The notes: a model not told the origin generated them from the sequence alone. 16,957 nt of DNA from Scatosoma sp045614565 (GCA_045614565.1 JAZLDG010000107.1:1-16957); one strand, 5' to 3'; counted from the stretch's first letter, positions 6,241 through 12,930 are shown. A program made the numbers and translations.

Positions 6241-6640
6241 CTGCCATACCTCCAAGTTCCTTGATTTTTTGTATTGTGCCGTTCTCAAATAAACCAACTA
6301 CATAGTCAAGACTATCTTGCATACCCCAGCCCAGCGTGTCCGTGTAATAACGAAGCAAAGTCAAAACCCCTGCTTGGCTCGTCTGCGTGTCTTTGCAGAA
6401 CTGCATTAACTGCTCATAGGTGCGCGGTTGGTATCTCGGCTTATAGGTAATATCTTGCAATTCTACATATTCGCCGATAACTTTCAAAGCGTTTTCGTAA
6501 TCACCCTGCTTTACTCGTTCAAACATTTCCACAGCGTCGTTTTCTCTACCTTGTTCGAGCAATACCTTACGCGCCTGACCTAATATGTAAAAAATGTTGC
6601 CTGTTTCGCCGTTTCTATCAAATTCAATTACTTTACTCAT
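6224..6640 (-). CDS. Phage early protein of unknown function (138 aa)
   Basis: Begins MSKVIEFDRNGETGNIFYIL, with GGAGG 7-8 bases before the ATG. The middle is helical (ARKVLLEQGRENDAVEMFER), followed by YKPRYQPRTYEQL and a C-terminal helical region. Proteins starting MSKVIEFDR.GETGN recur in Firmicute phage early regions as I remember them, without a known role. There is no membrane segment, no Cys cluster and no catalytic motif. It is the second gene after the leftward early promoter and overlaps the next gene. Confidence 0.68.
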   Translation of the reverse strand: MSKVIEFDRNGETGNIFYILGQARKVLLEQGRENDAVEMFERVKQGDYENALKVIGEYVELQDITYKPRYQPRTYEQLMQFCKDTQTSQAGVLTLLRYYTDTLGWGMQDSLDYVVGLFENGTIQKIKELGGMADGEQG

Positions 6641-6658
6641 AAGAAACCTCCGTGTTTT

Positions 6659-6874
6659 TTAGATTTGTTGCCATTCTTCAAGTTGATAAATGAGTTCCCA
6701 CAATATATTGCTGATATATCCATATCGATTTTTATCAGCCTTTGCCAAAGAACGACCGTCTTCCGTTTTTGCCTCAAATTGTAGGGTGGACATTTCATCG
6801 TAGCCGACGTCTACCTTTTCAGTTAACGCTTTTAGCGTTTCTAAAATCTTATCAAAGCTAATCGGTTTTGCCAT
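6659..6874 (-). CDS. First early gene, unknown function (71 aa)
   Basis: A small protein (MAKPISFDKILETLKALTEK, later NILWELIYQLEEWQQI). It is mostly helical, acidic and amphipathic, which suggests a protein-interaction role. GGGAG lies about 8 bases before the ATG. It is the first clear gene after the leftward promoter at 7075-7103, leaving a 5' leader of roughly 190 bases. The family is not recognised. Confidence 0.62.
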   Translation of the reverse strand: MAKPISFDKILETLKALTEKVDVGYDEMSTLQFEAKTEDGRSLAKADKNRYGYISNILWELIYQLEEWQQI

Positions 6875-7012
6875 ATCTCACGCTCCCATTGCTTCCATCG
6901 CAGGGGATGATTTGGAAATACTCATCCTCGTCGAGCCACTTTTTGCTATGTGTTTCATTTACGCACTTTACAACACCCTTTAAGGATAGTACCGAACCTT
7001 TTTAATTTTTTT

Positions 7013-7034
7013 AACCGCTCAATACTGAGTGGTT
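7013..7034 (+). terminator. Stem-loop with T tract on the plus strand
   Basis: AACCGCTCA and TGAGTGGTT form a 9-bp stem (one G.T pair) around ATAC, followed on the plus strand by TTT-A-TTT. On that strand it could stop stray transcription heading for the repressor. On the minus strand it lies in the early leader about 35 bases after the predicted transcript start and is followed by a run of A, so there it is a leader hairpin rather than a terminator. Confidence 0.4.
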
Positions 7035-7044
7035 TTTATTTATA

Positions 7045-7098
7045 AAAGACTACATTTATGGTCTTTATGGGTACATTGTAGCACATTTTTATAGTCTT
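7045..7098. promoter_or_regulatory. Operator-like half-sites at the early promoter
   Basis: Three related half-sites: AAAGACTA at 7045-7052 (the reverse of TAGTCTTT), TGGTCTTTA at 7059-7067, and TAGTCTT at 7092-7098. The first two face each other just downstream of the predicted early transcript start. The third touches the -35 box. This is where a CI-like repressor would sit to shut off the early promoter; the likely binder is the protein of 7183-7545. Confidence 0.45.
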
Positions 7099-7103
7099 GT
7101 CAA
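7075..7103 (-). promoter_or_regulatory. Leftward early promoter
   Basis: On the minus strand, TTGACA (7103-7098), a 17-base spacer, then TACAAT (7080-7075): a near-consensus housekeeping-sigma promoter. The transcript would start near 7068 and read the whole leftward early operon. Confidence 0.8.
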
Positions 7104-7122
7104 CTGTTTTGTGTAAAAAAAG

Positions 7123-7151
7123 TTTACAAAAATAGTTTTTTTTTATACAAT
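7123..7151 (+). promoter_or_regulatory. Repressor promoter
   Basis: TTTACA (7123-7128), 17 bases, then TACAAT (7146-7151). The transcript would start near 7158 and enter the repressor gene after a short leader with AGGAGG about 7 bases before its ATG. The two divergent promoters are about 20 bp apart, so one bound protein could affect both. Confidence 0.75.
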
Positions 7152-7182
7152 AGAAAAACACTTACACATTTAGGAGGCTTTT

Positions 7183-7545
7183 ATGAGTTTGAATTTAGCA
7201 AAATGGAAAGAACGAAGGAAAGAACTTGGATGGACCTATGAAACATTAGCCAGCAAAGCACAAGTTTCATTAAACACGATAAAAAATATTTTTCGTGAAG
7301 AAACAATCGATCCTCGTCTTGAAACTGTTCAAGCCATCGAGCGCGCGCTTGGACTCGCGCTTACGATTACCGACAAAGAACGTGCGCTTGGTTTGTCGGA
7401 AAATCACTTGATTGCAATGTCCGATAAGGATAGACATCGCTTTCACGTTCTTGCTTTTGCAGATGAGCAGCTCGGAGAAGATTATGTTGATATGCAAATC
7501 AATCTTTTAGAGATGGCGGCTAACGCAAAAGCAGCGAAGAAGTAA
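7183..7545 (+). CDS. CI-like XRE repressor (120 aa)
   Basis: The N-terminal half is an XRE helix-turn-helix: LGWTYETLASKAQVSLNTIK at about residues 15-34, then IFREETIDPRLETVQAIERALG. The C-terminal half (about 65-120) is helical (RHRFHVLAFADEQLGEDYVD...) and probably dimerises. There is no LexA-type Ser-Lys peptidase domain, so induction by self-cleavage is not expected; an antirepressor or a partner protease would be needed. It is transcribed away from the early genes and toward the integrase, with its own promoter at 7123-7151. This is the standard lysogeny arrangement. Confidence 0.85.
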   Translation: MSLNLAKWKERRKELGWTYETLASKAQVSLNTIKNIFREETIDPRLETVQAIERALGLALTITDKERALGLSENHLIAMSDKDRHRFHVLAFADEQLGEDYVDMQINLLEMAANAKAAKK

Positions 7546-7568
7546 AGGAAACAATTATCAGCACGCTA

Positions 7569-7584
7569 TTGCAGTCAACTGCAA
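7569..7584. promoter_or_regulatory. 16-bp dyad, copy 3 of 3
   Basis: TTGCAGTCAACTGCAA is the exact reverse complement of the site at 1489-1504. It lies between the repressor stop and the integrase start, 77 bases upstream of the integrase reading frame. It could be an operator controlling integrase, or an accessory binding site for excision. Confidence 0.55.
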
Positions 7585-7660
7585 TTATTTGTCTATATTC
7601 CCCTTCGTTATTTTTATAGAGAATTACGCTTTATAAAAAATACAAGGAGAATACATACAA

Positions 7661-8953
7661 ATGATTAAAAGTAATTTATCTGACGATTTAATAACAATAA
7701 CGCAAAAACTGATGATGGCGCACGAGCGTAGCGAGGTAATGAACCTTGTGAGCGAATATAACGCCTTAATCGAACGGGCTATGCAACTTGAAAAACAAGG
7801 CAGTCTAGCCACATTACAAGAACAAGCAAGGTCTGTGACGATAATCATTAAATTCACTTACAAGGAGATTCAAATGATGTCGTCAACATTCAAGAAAGAG
7901 TTTATAGCGAACGGGCTGGCCGCCCACGTTATAAAAAAAGAAAGCGGTAGGAATTCGTATTGCTACGAGATCCGCTACCGCTCTAATGGTTACAATATTA
8001 TAGCTTCCTCCACCGATTTGGCGGAGGCAAAAAGAAAGTTCTTGGCAAAGACCGTGCCGGGAGAAATTGAGAAATACCGCGTTCAAAAACGCAAGACAGG
8101 AATAAACCTGCTTGAAGAAGTGTTTGACGAGTGGTATCAATACAAGAAAGGTACGATCACCGAAGGCGAGTTAAAGAAACATTATTCTAATTTTTGCGCT
8201 TTACCTGAAACGCTCCGTAAAAAACCGATATTGTCGGTTCGTACAGGCGATTTGGACAAAATTCTGAAAGATGTAAAGCCGCGCAAATATGAAGATTTGC
8301 GAACTCTTTTTAACGGTATTTTTAAGTATGCAATCGCGAGTGGTATTATTACGCATAACCCCGTTGCCCTTATACCGTTCAAGAGAGCAGAACGTCAATC
8401 GCGCGACGCTTTACCCGAAGAAGAAATTTACGCTTTCTTGGAACGCGTAGAATTGCCCGAATTTGAGCCGATTAGACAGGGCGCATACTTGCTCTATTTC
8501 TTCGGGCTTCGCCCTTGCGAAGTGGACCAAGAAACGCACAAGGAAGACGATTTCCTTATCGCTCGGAATCGCAAGCGCAAAAATGGGAAAATTGAGTATA
8601 AAAAAATCCCTGTACCAAGAGAGGCACAGGGATTGATAGACTGGGATAAACCGCTCATATTTAATTGCACTCGCATAACAAGGGATCGCTTATTCAAAAA
8701 ACTACTGGGAGATAGTGACAAAACCGCTTATTGCCTGCGCCATACGTTTGCAAGCATTTGCGCGCAATCCTTTGAAAAATCTAAGTTTTCGGGAAAGTCG
8801 CAAGATTTCAAAACATCTGAGTTGGTGGAAATATGGCTTGGAGACAGTCCAGAACGACTCGTCGGAAAGACATATATACACTATTCAGACAATTTTATGC
8901 GCAAGCAGATGGATATAGTAGAGTTCCCTACGCTCGAAAACCGCGTAGAATAA
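7661..8953 (+). CDS. int: Tyrosine-recombinase integrase
   Basis: The open frame has 430 residues. The catalytic domain (about 250-420) shows Arg284 in FFGLRPCEV, Lys314/315 in IEYKKIPV, Tyr357-x-x-Arg360 and His361 in AYCLRHTF, Asp395 in WLGDS and the likely nucleophile Tyr405 in TYIHYS. The usual His of the HxxR box is Tyr and the usual His/Trp of the GH box is Asp; the first is fairly common in phage integrases. Residues about 75-130 are an arm-binding domain and 150-235 a core-binding SAM-like domain. A second start at 7874 (Met72) has AAGGAG 7 bases upstream and would give a normal 359-residue integrase. The first 71 residues are an unusual in-frame helical extension with their own ribosome site. 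The gene ends 133 bases from the tRNA-Ser 3' end, the expected target. Confidence 0.93.
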   Translation: MIKSNLSDDLITITQKLMMAHERSEVMNLVSEYNALIERAMQLEKQGSLATLQEQARSVTIIIKFTYKEIQMMSSTFKKEFIANGLAAHVIKKESGRNSYCYEIRYRSNGYNIIASSTDLAEAKRKFLAKTVPGEIEKYRVQKRKTGINLLEEVFDEWYQYKKGTITEGELKKHYSNFCALPETLRKKPILSVRTGDLDKILKDVKPRKYEDLRTLFNGIFKYAIASGIITHNPVALIPFKRAERQSRDALPEEEIYAFLERVELPEFEPIRQGAYLLYFFGLRPCEVDQETHKEDDFLIARNRKRKNGKIEYKKIPVPREAQGLIDWDKPLIFNCTRITRDRLFKKLLGDSDKTAYCLRHTFASICAQSFEKSKFSGKSQDFKTSELVEIWLGDSPERLVGKTYIHYSDNFMRKQMDIVEFPTLENRVE

Positions 8954-8969
8954 GGCTTTTAGGATTATT

Positions 8970-8993
8970 TTGTTCACCAAATTGTTCACCAAA
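8970..8993. repeat. Two tandem 12-bp repeats beside the attachment site
   Basis: TTGTTCACCAAA occurs twice back to back, 17 bases after the integrase stop and about 100 bp from the tRNA. The placement suggests arm-type binding sites for the integrase N-terminal domain. Confidence 0.6.
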
Positions 8994-9005
8994 CCCCACC
9001 AAAAA

Positions 9006-9039
9006 CGTATTTTTGAGTAGATATTTATTCAAAAATACG
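9006..9039 (-). terminator. Stem-loop with T tract, minus strand
   Basis: CGTATTTTTGA (9006-9016) pairs with TCAAAAATACG (9029-9039) around 12 bases. On the minus strand it is followed by TTTTT (9005-9001). It is a second stop signal behind the tRNA, limiting entry of host transcription into the element. An AT-rich att-region dyad is the alternative. Confidence 0.5.
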
Positions 9040-9045
9040 CAAAAA

Positions 9046-9083
9046 ACACGGTTTTATGCAGGTATTTTTGCATAAAACCGTGT
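9046..9083 (-). terminator. tRNA-Ser terminator
   Basis: A perfect 15-bp stem, ACACGGTTTTATGCA (9046-9060) with TGCATAAAACCGTGT (9069-9083), and an 8-base loop. It begins 3 bases after the tRNA CCA end on the minus strand and is followed by a run of T (9046-9041). This is a strong intrinsic terminator for the tRNA transcript. Confidence 0.8.
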
Positions 9084-9086
9084 CGG

Positions 9087-9176
9087 TGGCGCAGAGAAAG
9101 GGATTTGAACCCTTGTATACATTCCTGCATAACACGATTTCGAATCGTGCGCGTTCAGCCGCTCCGCCATCTCTGC
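9087..9176 (-). tRNA. tRNA-Ser(CGA), probable prophage attachment site
   Basis: The acceptor stem GCAGAGA/TCTCTGC is followed by discriminator G and an encoded CCA (9089-9087). The anticodon stem is CACGA/TCGTG with loop TTCGAAA, anticodon CGA at 9142-9140. A long variable arm of the serine type follows, and the T arm is AAGGG/CCCTT with loop TTCAAAT. It reads UCG codons. The gene is intact. Its 3' end faces the integrase, so the element probably inserted at the tRNA 3' end and restored it. The other attachment copy would be left of the window; I found none inside it. Confidence 0.95.
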
Positions 9177-9189
9177 AAACAGCTTTTAT

Positions 9190-9218
9190 ATTATATACTA
9201 TTCTCAATAAAAAATCAA
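9190..9218 (-). promoter_or_regulatory. tRNA-Ser promoter
   Basis: On the minus strand, TTGATT (9218-9213), 17 bases, then TATAAT (9195-9190), placing the transcript start a few bases before the tRNA 5' end. Confidence 0.75.
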
Positions 9219-9243
9219 CTGTTTTTTCACGATTTTCAAAGAA

Positions 9244-9278
9244 AAAGCGGAGCAATTTCCAACAAATTGCTCCGCTTT
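9244..9278 (-). terminator. Terminator of the Hdr-Flx-fumarate reductase/transporter transcript
   Basis: A perfect 15-bp stem, AAAGCGGAGCAATTT with AAATTGCTCCGCTTT, around 5 bases, starting 6 bases after the transporter stop codon. T runs exist on both sides, so it could work in both directions. Confidence 0.88.
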
Positions 9279-9284
9279 ACTTTT

Positions 9285-10529
9285 TTAGAAAGGTAAACCT
9301 ACAATCAATTTACAAGCTACTACGATCAGTACTAGCGCAAACGGATACGTAGCCGCGTAAGCGGATGCAACGTCATCCGTTCCTGCCGTGGAAATCAATG
9401 CACCCAAAGCAGGCGTACTCGTCATACCGCCCGTAATCGAGCCAAGGTTATTGAAAATGGACAGTTTGAATACGAATTTACCCAATACAAAACCCAAAAT
9501 CATAGGCACGGTCGCCATAATGATACCGTAAATGATATAAATCCAGTTAAATGCGGAAACGAAATTCACGCCGCCCGGAACACCTGCGCCAACAAGAAAC
9601 AACACCAAACCCAGCTCACGCATCAAATTAAGCGTTTGCTTGGAAATACGCATATCCAGCTTTCCAAAGTGTCCGAAATGCCCCACGATTAAACCTGCGA
9701 TAAGCGTGCCGCCGCTTGAACCGAAGCTAAACGGTTTGCCACTTCCCAAAGGGATTTGGATACTACCGATCAAAAGCCCCAGCACTACGGTCACGAAGAA
9801 CGGGAAGAAACCAAACTCTTCCAACGCAAATCTCTTTTTTCCGTCGTCTTTGATTTGAATGGTATTTGCAGCGACGAAACTCTCTCTTTCCTTTGCGATA
9901 TCTACTTTCAAAATTTTCGGCAAAACTTGCACGAACAGCACGACCCCCAAAACACCGTACAAATACCCGATACCATAGCCCGCAGTAACCTCGCTGGCAA
10001 TCTCGCCCGCCGCTTCTTCCGCCGCACCGAATGCAGGCGTAGACGTAAGCGAGCCGGACAGCAAGCCCGTACCCATTGCAATGCTCATATTCGGGTCAAT
10101 CAAAGCCAGAACAACGGTAATCAAGACGCCCGTAAGCACGATAGCCGCGCCCATTACGACGTAAGAAATCATACTTTTATTGAACGAACGAAAGAATTTC
10201 GGACCTGCAATCAAACCGACCGACGTAACGAAAAGCATTGTGCCTATATTTTGCACCGTTTTCAAAATGCTCTGCGCCGAGCTTCCCCAAAGGGTAATTT
10301 CTTTCGTTCCCAGCGTAAACGACAGTTCAACGAGTTTATTGTTCGCGTCTTTTTCTCCGCAAAGAAAGAAAATCACGCCCACAACGATTGCAACGAGCAA
10401 AACGCCCGCCGAACCAAGTGAAACTCCCTTAATCTTCACTGCACCGATCGCATATCCCAAGGATAAAACCACAAACACGATAAACAACGTGGATAATAAC
10501 GCACCAAGGGTTATACCTAAATATTCCAT
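9285..10529 (-). CDS. Aspartate-alanine exchanger (AAE) family transporter without RCK domains
   Basis: A 414-residue membrane protein with about ten to eleven hydrophobic segments in two halves. Each half carries the family signature: GLLSGSLTSTPAFGAA at 155-170 and GSITGGMTSTPALGAL at 363-378, the duplicated YidE/YbjL-type repeat. Characterised relatives include the aspartate:alanine antiporter AspT and the succinate exporter SucE of Corynebacterium. Those of about 550 residues carry two TrkA_C domains in the centre; here the centre is only a 30-residue loop (about 207-238). It follows the fumarate-reductase-like gene by 99 bases, with AAGGAG 10 bases before the ATG. Substrate is inferred: export of succinate, uptake of fumarate/aspartate, or an exchange. 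The sodium:glutamate symporter fold is a remote alternative. Confidence 0.82.
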   Translation of the reverse strand: MEYLGITLGALLSTLFIVFVVLSLGYAIGAVKIKGVSLGSAGVLLVAIVVGVIFFLCGEKDANNKLVELSFTLGTKEITLWGSSAQSILKTVQNIGTMLFVTSVGLIAGPKFFRSFNKSMISYVVMGAAIVLTGVLITVVLALIDPNMSIAMGTGLLSGSLTSTPAFGAAEEAAGEIASEVTAGYGIGYLYGVLGVVLFVQVLPKILKVDIAKERESFVAANTIQIKDDGKKRFALEEFGFFPFFVTVVLGLLIGSIQIPLGSGKPFSFGSSGGTLIAGLIVGHFGHFGKLDMRISKQTLNLMRELGLVLFLVGAGVPGGVNFVSAFNWIYIIYGIIMATVPMILGFVLGKFVFKLSIFNNLGSITGGMTSTPALGALISTAGTDDVASAYAATYPFALVLIVVACKLIVGLPF

Positions 10530-10552
10530 TATAATTTTTCTCCTTAATCTTT

Positions 10553-10599
10553 ACGGACAAAAACGCACAAAGCGTACTACCCCGTGCGTTTTGTTCCGT
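10553..10599 (-). terminator. Intercistronic hairpin before the transporter
   Basis: Positions 10584-10599 pair with 10553-10568 in 14 of 16 places around a 15-base loop. On the minus strand the inner stem AACGCAC/GTGCGTT is followed by a run of T. It stands between the flavoprotein stop and the transporter start, so it may end part of the transcription and give the transporter a lower level, or protect the upstream mRNA. Confidence 0.6.
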
Positions 10600-10628
10600 T
10601 TATTTCATCTTTTCCCTATATAAAGCTT

Positions 10629-12233
10629 TTAATTCGCTTTTCTTCTATAATCGGGAAGAAGTTTAGGCGAAGCTACGTCCGAAGCAATACCCGATTCTTC
10701 AAGCTCTTTTTCAAACTCTTGCACGTGGGCAAGCGTAAGTTCTTTCAATTCTACGCTCTTGCACTTTTCGCCCGCTTGTTGTCCTGCGTTTCTACCGAAT
10801 ACGATAATATCGAGAAGCGAGTTACCCATAAGACGGTTCGTACCGTGAATACCGCCTACGGCTTCCCCTGCCACGTACAAGTTTTCCACGCAGGTCATAC
10901 CGTTTGCCCCGATATCCAAACCGCCGTTTTGGTAATGCAACGTGGGATAGATCAAAATCGGCTCTTTACGGATATCAATACCGTATTTACCGAACATACG
11001 AAGCATTGCGGGAATACGCTTTTCTATCGTGCCTTCGCCGTTCAAAATATCGATAAGCGGGGTATCCAACCAAACGCCTTCACCGTCCGTCGTTTTGATA
11101 CCGTTTCCACGCGCCTTACATTCACGGATAATCGAAGATGCCGTTACGTCGCGCGTTTCCAACGAGTACACGAACGCTTCGCCGTCTTTATTAACGAGCT
11201 GCGCACCGAGAGAACGTACCTTTTCGGTAACGAGTGCGCCGTAAATTTGCGTAGGCTCTGCCGCACCCGTAGGGTGGTATTGCAATGTTTCGGGATAGAG
11301 AAGCTTTGCACCTGCTCTATAACCCAAAACCAAGCCGTCCGCCGTTGCGCCGTAGTGGTTGGACGTAGGGAAGCCTTGGTAATGCAATCTACCCGCACCG
11401 CCCGTTGCGATAACGACCGTCTTCGCTCTTGCGATCAAGATTTCCTTTGTTTCCATATTCATAAGCACCGCGCCTGCGATTTTGCCGTCGGTATCTTTAA
11501 TCAATTCGATTGCCGCCGTGAAATCAACAACCGTAATACCGCGGTTAAAGACTTCGTCGCGGAGCGTACGCATAATTTCCGAACCCGAATAGTCGCGGCA
11601 AGCGTGCATACGTTTTCTCGACGTACCGCCGCCGTGCGTGGTAACCATCGTGCCGTCGGGTTCTTTATCGAACATAACGCCAAGGTTATTCAGCCACAAA
11701 ATCGCTTCGGGGGCTTCGTTTACGAGCTTATACAAAAGCTCGGGTTTATTTTTGAAATGTCCGCCGCCAAGCGCGTCCAAATAGTGCGTAGCGGGGCTGT
11801 CGTTGGGCTTATCCGCGGCTTGGATACCGCCTTCTGCCATCGCCGTGTTTGCGTCGCCAAGACGGAGCTTGGTCGCAATCATTACGTTCGCGCCGCGTTC
11901 GTGCGCTTCGATTGCCGCCGAAGATCCTGCGCCGCCACCGCCGATTACGAGCACATCCACGTCGTAATCGATTTTGGAAAGGTCAATCTCCATATCCTTC
12001 ACGCGGGAATGTCCTTGCAAAAGATCGGCAAGCTCGTGTAAAACCTTACCACCTTTATTTTTACCAACTTTTAATTCTTCATACGCCGAAGTGATATAGT
12101 CGGGGTGAAATTCCGCCAAAACCGCGTCTTTTTGTTCCGCAGTCATACGTTCGTGGAGTTTTTCGATTCGGGAAGCGCGGCTTGCTTCTACTTTTTTCAT
12201 CGATTCAAGTTGTTCATCTGTATAATGATACAT
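10629..12233 (-). CDS. FrdA/TfrA-like fumarate reductase flavoprotein
   Basis: A 534-residue flavoprotein of the fumarate reductase/succinate dehydrogenase/aspartate oxidase family. The FAD fold is at 93-121 (VLVIGGGGAGSS). Residues matching the E. coli FrdA active site are His320 (QYHPTG), Arg361 (ETRDV), His433 (TLHYQNGG) and Arg467 (HGTNRLMGNS), so dicarboxylate catalysis is expected. The His that binds FAD covalently in FrdA/SdhA is Asn129 here (ANTAMAEGG), so FAD should be non-covalent. There is a helical N-terminal extension of about 90 residues, and only about 50 residues follow the FAD domain, so the usual C-terminal helical domain is missing. AAGGAG precedes the ATG; the gene lies 11 bases after the iron-sulfur subunit. 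No membrane-anchor gene follows. Aspartate oxidase is less likely because of the iron-sulfur partner. Confidence 0.88.
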   Translation of the reverse strand: MYHYTDEQLESMKKVEASRASRIEKLHERMTAEQKDAVLAEFHPDYITSAYEELKVGKNKGGKVLHELADLLQGHSRVKDMEIDLSKIDYDVDVLVIGGGGAGSSAAIEAHERGANVMIATKLRLGDANTAMAEGGIQAADKPNDSPATHYLDALGGGHFKNKPELLYKLVNEAPEAILWLNNLGVMFDKEPDGTMVTTHGGGTSRKRMHACRDYSGSEIMRTLRDEVFNRGITVVDFTAAIELIKDTDGKIAGAVLMNMETKEILIARAKTVVIATGGAGRLHYQGFPTSNHYGATADGLVLGYRAGAKLLYPETLQYHPTGAAEPTQIYGALVTEKVRSLGAQLVNKDGEAFVYSLETRDVTASSIIRECKARGNGIKTTDGEGVWLDTPLIDILNGEGTIEKRIPAMLRMFGKYGIDIRKEPILIYPTLHYQNGGLDIGANGMTCVENLYVAGEAVGGIHGTNRLMGNSLLDIIVFGRNAGQQAGEKCKSVELKELTLAHVQEFEKELEESGIASDVASPKLLPDYRRKAN

Positions 12234-12244
12234 ATCGCTTCTCC

Positions 12245-12919
12245 TTATTTTTCAATTTCTCTATGATTGTACAAATTCTTTTGTTCTTCAAGCGGGGTGT
12301 TCATAATCGCTTCCAACGCCGCTTTGCAATCGCCCGCGTCGATTTCCGCTACGCGGTTGATAAGATGCTCGGTCTTGGGCGCAAGATATTTACCCGTAAG
12401 TCTACGCGTAAGCAAAGCGACCTGCGGATGAGAAATACCTGCGGGACAACGGGAAGAACATACGCCGCACATTACGCAGTCAAAGCTTTCTTCCGCCGCT
12501 TTTTCGTATTCCCCGCGTTGTGCGTACGCAATATACTGCATAACGTTAAGTTCTTGCGTACAGCTCTTCGTACAAGCGTTACAACCGATACAGGAATAAA
12601 TTTCAGGATACAGCTGCATCATTATTTGTTGCGTGGGCTTAATCTTGTTGATATCGTAAACCTGCTTCACGAGCGGGAAGAAAGGTAACGTCGCTACGTA
12701 CATACCTTCTTCTACCTGCTGTTGGCAAGCAAGACAGCTTTTCAGCTCCTGCTGACCGTGGATACGGTAAATAGTCGCGCACGCGCCACAAAAACCGTTT
12801 CTACAACCGCAACCGCGAACGAGTTGATAGCCCGCATATTCCATTGCTTTCATAATCGTCAGACTTTCCGGTACTTGATAGCGTTTACCGAAAAGATATA
12901 CGTTTACCATTTTTTCCAT
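12245..12919 (-). CDS. FrdB/TfrB-like iron-sulfur subunit
   Basis: A 224-residue electron-transfer subunit. Residues 1-90 are a plant-type ferredoxin domain with Cys39, Cys44, Cys47 and Cys62 for a [2Fe-2S] cluster. Residues 105-165 hold CIGCNACTKSC (Cys110/113/116/120) and CVMCGVCSSRCP (Cys148/151/154/158). In E. coli FrdB the second motif reads CTFVGYCSEVCP and binds [3Fe-4S]; the Val is Cys151 here, so a [4Fe-4S] cluster is predicted. Unlike methanogen TfrB, it has no C-terminal HdrB-like CCG domains. It sits 11 bases before the flavoprotein gene and 11 after the FlxA-like gene. Its probable job is to carry electrons from the Hdr-Flx part to the fumarate site in the cytoplasm. Confidence 0.88.
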   Translation of the reverse strand: MEKMVNVYLFGKRYQVPESLTIMKAMEYAGYQLVRGCGCRNGFCGACATIYRIHGQQELKSCLACQQQVEEGMYVATLPFFPLVKQVYDINKIKPTQQIMMQLYPEIYSCIGCNACTKSCTQELNVMQYIAYAQRGEYEKAAEESFDCVMCGVCSSRCPAGISHPQVALLTRRLTGKYLAPKTEHLINRVAEIDAGDCKAALEAIMNTPLEEQKNLYNHREIEK

Positions 12920-12930
12920 TGTTTTTCTCC

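Larger units (their letters stand above)
6875..7182. promoter_or_regulatory. Divergent control region between early genes and repressor
   Basis: No complete gene is visible in this 308-base gap. It holds the two facing promoters, operator-like half-sites and a stem-loop, each listed separately. On the minus strand, an open frame from about 6985 down to 6861 reads KCVNETHSKKWLDEDEYFQI and onwards to a stop just inside the first early gene. It looks protein-like but has no ATG, GTG or TTG in a plausible place, so it may be a decayed gene or chance. Confidence 0.6.

Noticed and set aside
7709..7716. A second CTGATGA (hammerhead-like) on the plus strand near the integrase start
   Set aside because: No fitting GAAA, stems or cleavage site surround it, and it is within coding sequence.
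9285..10529. GltS sodium:glutamate symporter
   Set aside because: The duplicated TSTPA motifs are the mark of the AAE/YidE-YbjL family rather than of GltS.
10584..12041. A 485-codon plus-strand open frame
   Set aside because: It lies antisense to the FrdA-like gene, whose active-site motifs are unmistakable. Its translation is rich in Arg, Cys and His with no domain pattern.
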